Assembly (NCBI RefSeq): GCF_000374145.1
Contig: NZ_KB893662.1
Location: forward strand, 62,001 to 126,000
Length of the DNA stretch: 64,000 nt
Direction of reading: 5' to 3'
DNA from: Neomegalonema perideroedes DSM 15528
GTDB lineage: Bacteria; Pseudomonadota; Alphaproteobacteria; Rhodobacterales; Rhodobacteraceae
Position numbers and translations under genes: made by a program. The notes under the pieces are model-generated. The model saw only the letters and a program-made list of their open reading frames with translations, searched no databases and was not told where the DNA came from. This document shows, in pieces, positions 61,228 to 64,000 of this stretch. Positions within the stretch are counted from its first letter, which is position 1, and every line of letters begins with the position of its first letter.

Positions 61228-62282
61228 CGGTCGATCCCCAGCATGCGGCGATTGGCGGCCTGATCGGTTCCGCCGTCGGCGAAATCGTCGAAGGCTTTTT
61301 CAGTGACGCGGATGATGTGGCTCCGCACGAAATCGGCGCCTTCCCGAGCCCCGTCCTCCGGGTGCTTGAGGCAGCATTCCCATTCGACGACGGCCCATCC
61401 GTCGAAATCCGCCGCCGTCAGCTTAGAGAAGACCGCGCCGAAGTCCACCTGACCATCTCCGAGCGAACGGAAACGTCCGGCTCGATCCACCCAAGGCTGA
61501 AAGCCGCCGTAAACGCCTTGCCGTCCGGTCGGATTGAATTCGGCGTCCTTGACGTGGAACATGCGGATGCGGTCGGCGTAGATGTCGATGTTGTCGAGAT
61601 AATCCAGGCATTGCAGCACGTAATGCGAGGGATCATAGAGCATGCAGGCGCGGGCGTGGTTCCCGACCCGCTCAAGGAACATCTCATAGGTCACGCCGTC
61701 ATGCAGATCCTCGCCGGGATGGATCTCATAGCAGACGTCCACGCCGCAATCTTCGGCGTGGTCGAGGATGGGCCGCCAGCGCCGGGCGAGTTCGTCGAAA
61801 CCCGTCTCGACCAGTCCGGCGGGGCGCTGCGGCCAAGGATAGACATAGGGCCAGACCAAAGCGCCTGAGAAGCTCGCCATGGCCTTGAGCCCCATGTTCC
61901 GCGAGGCGGTCAAAGCCATCTTGACCTGATCCACGGCCCATTCTTGGCGCGCTTTCGGATTTCCCCGGACCTCCGGCGCGGCGAAGCCTTCGAAGGCTTC
62001 GTCATAGGCCGGATGGACCGCCACGAGCTGACCCTGAAGATGGGTCGAAAGCTCGGTGACCTCCACGCCGTTGGCGGCCGCGACGCCTTTGAATTCGTCG
62101 CAGTAATCCTTGCTCGCGGCGGCCTTGTTCAGATCGATCAGCCGCGCGTCCCAGCTCGGAACCTGCACGCCGAGATAACCGCAATCTGAGGCCCATTTGG
62201 TGATGGAGTCCCAAGAATTGAAAGGCGCTTCGTCTCCGGCGAATTGGGCCAGAAACAGCGCGGGGCCTTTGATGGTCTTCAT
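61224..62282 (-). CDS. Sugar phosphate isomerase/epimerase (xylose isomerase-like TIM barrel)
   Basis: The 352-residue protein has the AP-endonuclease-2 TIM-barrel pattern: WASDCGYLGVQVPSWDARLI, VTELSTHLQGQLVAVHPAYD, DVCYEIHPGEDLHDGVTYEM (metal Glu/His), MLYDPSHYVLQCLDYLDNID (Asp and His) and VVEWECCLKHPEDGAREGAD. The start at 62282 follows GGGGGAAGG; upstream frames are not protein-like. It resembles IolE/IolH-type or ketose-epimerase members. It overlaps the Gfo/Idh gene by ATGA, and such pairs often carry out oxidation plus isomerisation of a keto-sugar or inositol. Confidence 0.85.
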   Translation of the reverse strand: MKTIKGPALFLAQFAGDEAPFNSWDSITKWASDCGYLGVQVPSWDARLIDLNKAAASKDYCDEFKGVAAANGVEVTELSTHLQGQLVAVHPAYDEAFEGFAAPEVRGNPKARQEWAVDQVKMALTASRNMGLKAMASFSGALVWPYVYPWPQRPAGLVETGFDELARRWRPILDHAEDCGVDVCYEIHPGEDLHDGVTYEMFLERVGNHARACMLYDPSHYVLQCLDYLDNIDIYADRIRMFHVKDAEFNPTGRQGVYGGFQPWVDRAGRFRSLGDGQVDFGAVFSKLTAADFDGWAVVEWECCLKHPEDGAREGADFVRSHIIRVTEKAFDDFADGGTDQAANRRMLGIDR

Positions 62283-62303
62283 GCCTTCCCCCTTTATCTG
62301 GTC

Positions 62304-62346
62304 GCGCGATTGATCCGAAAACCGGCTTCCGCTTTTCGGATCGCGC
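62304..62346. repeat. RIME/REP-like palindromic element
   Basis: GATCCGAAAA (62312-62321) and TTTTCGGATC (62333-62342) are exact complements over an 11-nt GC-rich loop. They are flanked by GCGCGA and TCGCGC with a 4-nt insertion in one arm. The sequence closely resembles the palindromic intergenic mosaic elements common in rhizobia. It sits in the 83-nt gap between xylA and the isomerase-like gene. Only one copy was noticed in the window. Confidence 0.5.
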
Positions 62347-62365
62347 TCCTCCCTAAATCCGCCTC

Positions 62366-63670
62366 TTAAACGTAGCGATTGACGACGGCTTCCAAACGCT
62401 CCTGACGCCCTGAAGCCGGCTGAGGATCGATCCCTTCGGCTTCGGCGCGGTCGGCGATGCTGGCGAGGCTCGCCCCGGCGCCGAGCATGGCCTGAGCTTC
62501 GGGTTTCGCCCATCCGGCGTAGCGGGCGCGGCGCGGCCCTTCGAGCGCCTCCTCTTCGAGCATCCTCGCCGCCGCCTTGAGGCCCCGCGCGCAGACGTCC
62601 ATCGCCTCGGCGTGGGCCATGACGAGATCTTCGGCGTCGAGGGACTGACGGCGCAGCTTGGCGTCGAAATTGGTGCCGCCGGTGGAGAATCCGCCGCCGC
62701 GCAGCACTTCGTAATAGGCCAGCGCGGCCTCAGGGACGCTATTGGGGAATTGGTCGGTGTCCCAGCCCGATTGCTGATCGTTGCGGTTCATGTCGATGGA
62801 GCCGAAGATCCCGAGGGCGTTGGCCATGGCCAGCTCATGTTCGAAGCTATGGCCCGCGAGAATGGCGTGGCCCTGCTCGATATTGACCTTCACCTCTTGC
62901 TCCAGCCCATAGCGCTTGAGGAAGCCGTAGACCGTGGCCACGTCGAAATCATACTGATGCTTGGTGGGCTCCTGCGGCTTGGGCTCGATGAGGATCGCGC
63001 CTTTGAAGCCGATCCTGTGCTTATGCTCGACCACGAGATTCAGGAAGCGGCCCATATGGTCGAGTTCCTGAGTTAGATCGGTGTTGAGCAGCGTCTCATA
63101 GCCCTCTCGCCCGCCCCAGAGGACGTAATTCTCGCCGCCGAGCCGATGCGTGACTTCCATGCAGGCGCGCACCGTGGCGGCGCAATAGGCGAAGACTTCG
63201 GGATCGGGGTTGGTCGAGGCGCCCGCCATATAGCGGCGATTGCTGAAGAGATTGGCCGTGCCCCAGAGCAGCTTAGGCCCGCCCGCCGCCATCTTCGTCT
63301 CGAAGAGGTCCGCCATCTCCTCCAGCCGCCGGCGGCTTTCGGTCAGGCTGGCGCCTTCGGGGCGCACGTCATGATCGTGGAAGGTGAAGTAAGGGACGCC
63401 CAGAATGCGGAAGAGGTCGAAAGCGGCCTCCGCCTTGAGCTTCGCCAGATCCATCGTGTCGCCGGGAAACCATGGGCGCCGGAAGGTCTGGCCGCCGAAG
63501 GGATCGCCGCCCTCCCAGACGAAGCTATGCCAATAGCAGACGGCGAAGCGGAGATGATCCTCCATGCGCTTGCCCATGACGACTTCATTCGGATCGTAAT
63601 GCCGGAATCCCGGCCCGGAGCCTTGCGGATCATAGGCCAGAGGGGCGAAATCGCTGAAATATCCGCTCAT
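62366..63670 (-). CDS. xylA: Xylose isomerase
   Basis: The 434-residue enzyme is a class II xylose isomerase. [19 protein letters not shown] leads in, [12 protein letters not shown] carries catalytic His98 and Asp101, and [20 protein letters not shown] and [17 protein letters not shown] follow. Metal ligands lie in [38 protein letters not shown] and [20 protein letters not shown]. It interconverts D-xylose and D-xylulose. It lies directly behind a LacI-type regulator (ATGA overlap) and ahead of the sugar importer genes. No xylulokinase is in the window. Confidence 0.95.
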   Translation of the reverse strand: MSGYFSDFAPLAYDPQGSGPGFRHYDPNEVVMGKRMEDHLRFAVCYWHSFVWEGGDPFGGQTFRRPWFPGDTMDLAKLKAEAAFDLFRILGVPYFTFHDHDVRPEGASLTESRRRLEEMADLFETKMAAGGPKLLWGTANLFSNRRYMAGASTNPDPEVFAYCAATVRACMEVTHRLGGENYVLWGGREGYETLLNTDLTQELDHMGRFLNLVVEHKHRIGFKGAILIEPKPQEPTKHQYDFDVATVYGFLKRYGLEQEVKVNIEQGHAILAGHSFEHELAMANALGIFGSIDMNRNDQQSGWDTDQFPNSVPEAALAYYEVLRGGGFSTGGTNFDAKLRRQSLDAEDLVMAHAEAMDVCARGLKAAARMLEEEALEGPRRARYAGWAKPEAQAMLGAGASLASIADRAEAEGIDPQPASGRQERLEAVVNRYV

Positions 63671-64000
63671 GCGAAGAGGTCTCCTGAAGCCTCGCGCGCG
63701 CTCGGCGCGGCGGGCGTATTGTCTTTGAGATGAAGGGCGGGCGTGATCGCCCCGAGTCCGGCCGGGATCGCCCGCCCGTCGGCGAGCGCCTTCAGCGCGT
63801 CGAGCGCGGCGGCGATCTCCCTTGCGGGCTTTTGGTCGATCACGACGTCGATCAGATTCTCCGCCAGCGCCTTGCGGCTATGGGGCGTGAGCTCATGCAG
63901 CGCGACCATCGGACGGCGTTCCGGCGCAGCCTCGCGCAGCGCCTCGATGAGCCCGCGATTGCCCGCGCCCATGCTGTAGACGGCGGTGGGCGCCGGATCG
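63667..64000 (-). CDS. LacI-family transcriptional regulator (partial, C-terminal part only)
   Basis: Only the last 110 residues are present and the frame is open to the window edge. [40 protein letters not shown] and [20 protein letters not shown] match the second lobe of the periplasmic-binding-type effector domain of LacI regulators. The DNA-binding domain lies outside. The stop overlaps the xylA start by ATGA, so the regulator is co-transcribed with the sugar operon that it presumably controls. A binding-protein identity is less likely, since no transporter gene of matching type starts the operon. Confidence 0.7.
   Translation of the reverse strand, partial: DPAPTAVYSMGAGNRGLIEALREAAPERRPMVALHELTPHSRKALAENLIDVVIDQKPAREIAAALDALKALADGRAIPAGLGAITPALHLKDNTPAAPSAREASGDLFA

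Overview
The window is a high-GC, densely coded bacterial chromosome segment. The gene families and orders seen are typical of Alphaproteobacteria (Rhodobacterales or Rhizobiales type): a ureD-A-J-B-C-E-F-G urease operon, an imelysin/DUF1111/DUF1513 iron operon, a dadR-alr-dadA module and a RIME-like palindrome. I assign no species. I see no rRNA, tRNA, insertion sequence, integrase or CRISPR array.

Layout. 1-2558 (minus) is a copper-handling cluster: two related small membrane proteins with a cysteine pair, YcnI, and a CopC-CopD protein cut by the window edge. 2641-6100 holds an Ldh-family dehydrogenase, a PP2C-like phosphatase and a WecC-type nucleotide-sugar dehydrogenase. 6284-15995 (minus) is one long operon: a peptide/opine-type ABC transporter followed without real gaps by an amidase, a creatininase-family amidohydrolase, an aldehyde dehydrogenase and an SDR, so probably uptake and breakdown of an amide-containing nutrient. 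16452-19414 (plus) has two coupled surface-polymer genes, one TagB/TagF-like and one KpsC/KpsS-like. ChrA follows, then an iron operon (20757-25722, minus) and the Lrp-type regulator / alanine racemase / D-amino-acid dehydrogenase module (25925-28946).

28937-33040 (minus) encodes two large Gly/Ala/Ser-rich proteins that I cannot assign to any family. One carries 39-residue Trp/His-containing tandem repeats and a His-rich tail. They share a short N-terminal motif, are separated by a strong stem-loop, and lie behind an unusually AT-rich leader of about 400 nt. This is the best candidate for something undescribed. An RND efflux pair follows on the minus strand (33526-37985).

38369-50087 (plus) is a nitrogen-acquisition block: an NMT1-type ABC transporter, the complete urease operon with its nickel permease, a urate/xanthine permease, uricase, and a fused OHCU decarboxylase/HIU hydrolase. 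Together the last three take urate to allantoin. 50277-56508 (plus) is gmd-colC-colD-manC-manB, a coherent GDP-L-colitose pathway. ColD is recognised by the characteristic His in place of the PLP lysine. 56555-64000 (minus) is a sugar catabolic operon: partial LacI-type regulator, xylose isomerase, sugar-phosphate isomerase-like protein, Gfo/Idh dehydrogenase and a ribose-type ABC importer.

All family calls are from reading translated sequence without database search. Promoters, hairpins and operators are by eye and are given low to moderate confidence.
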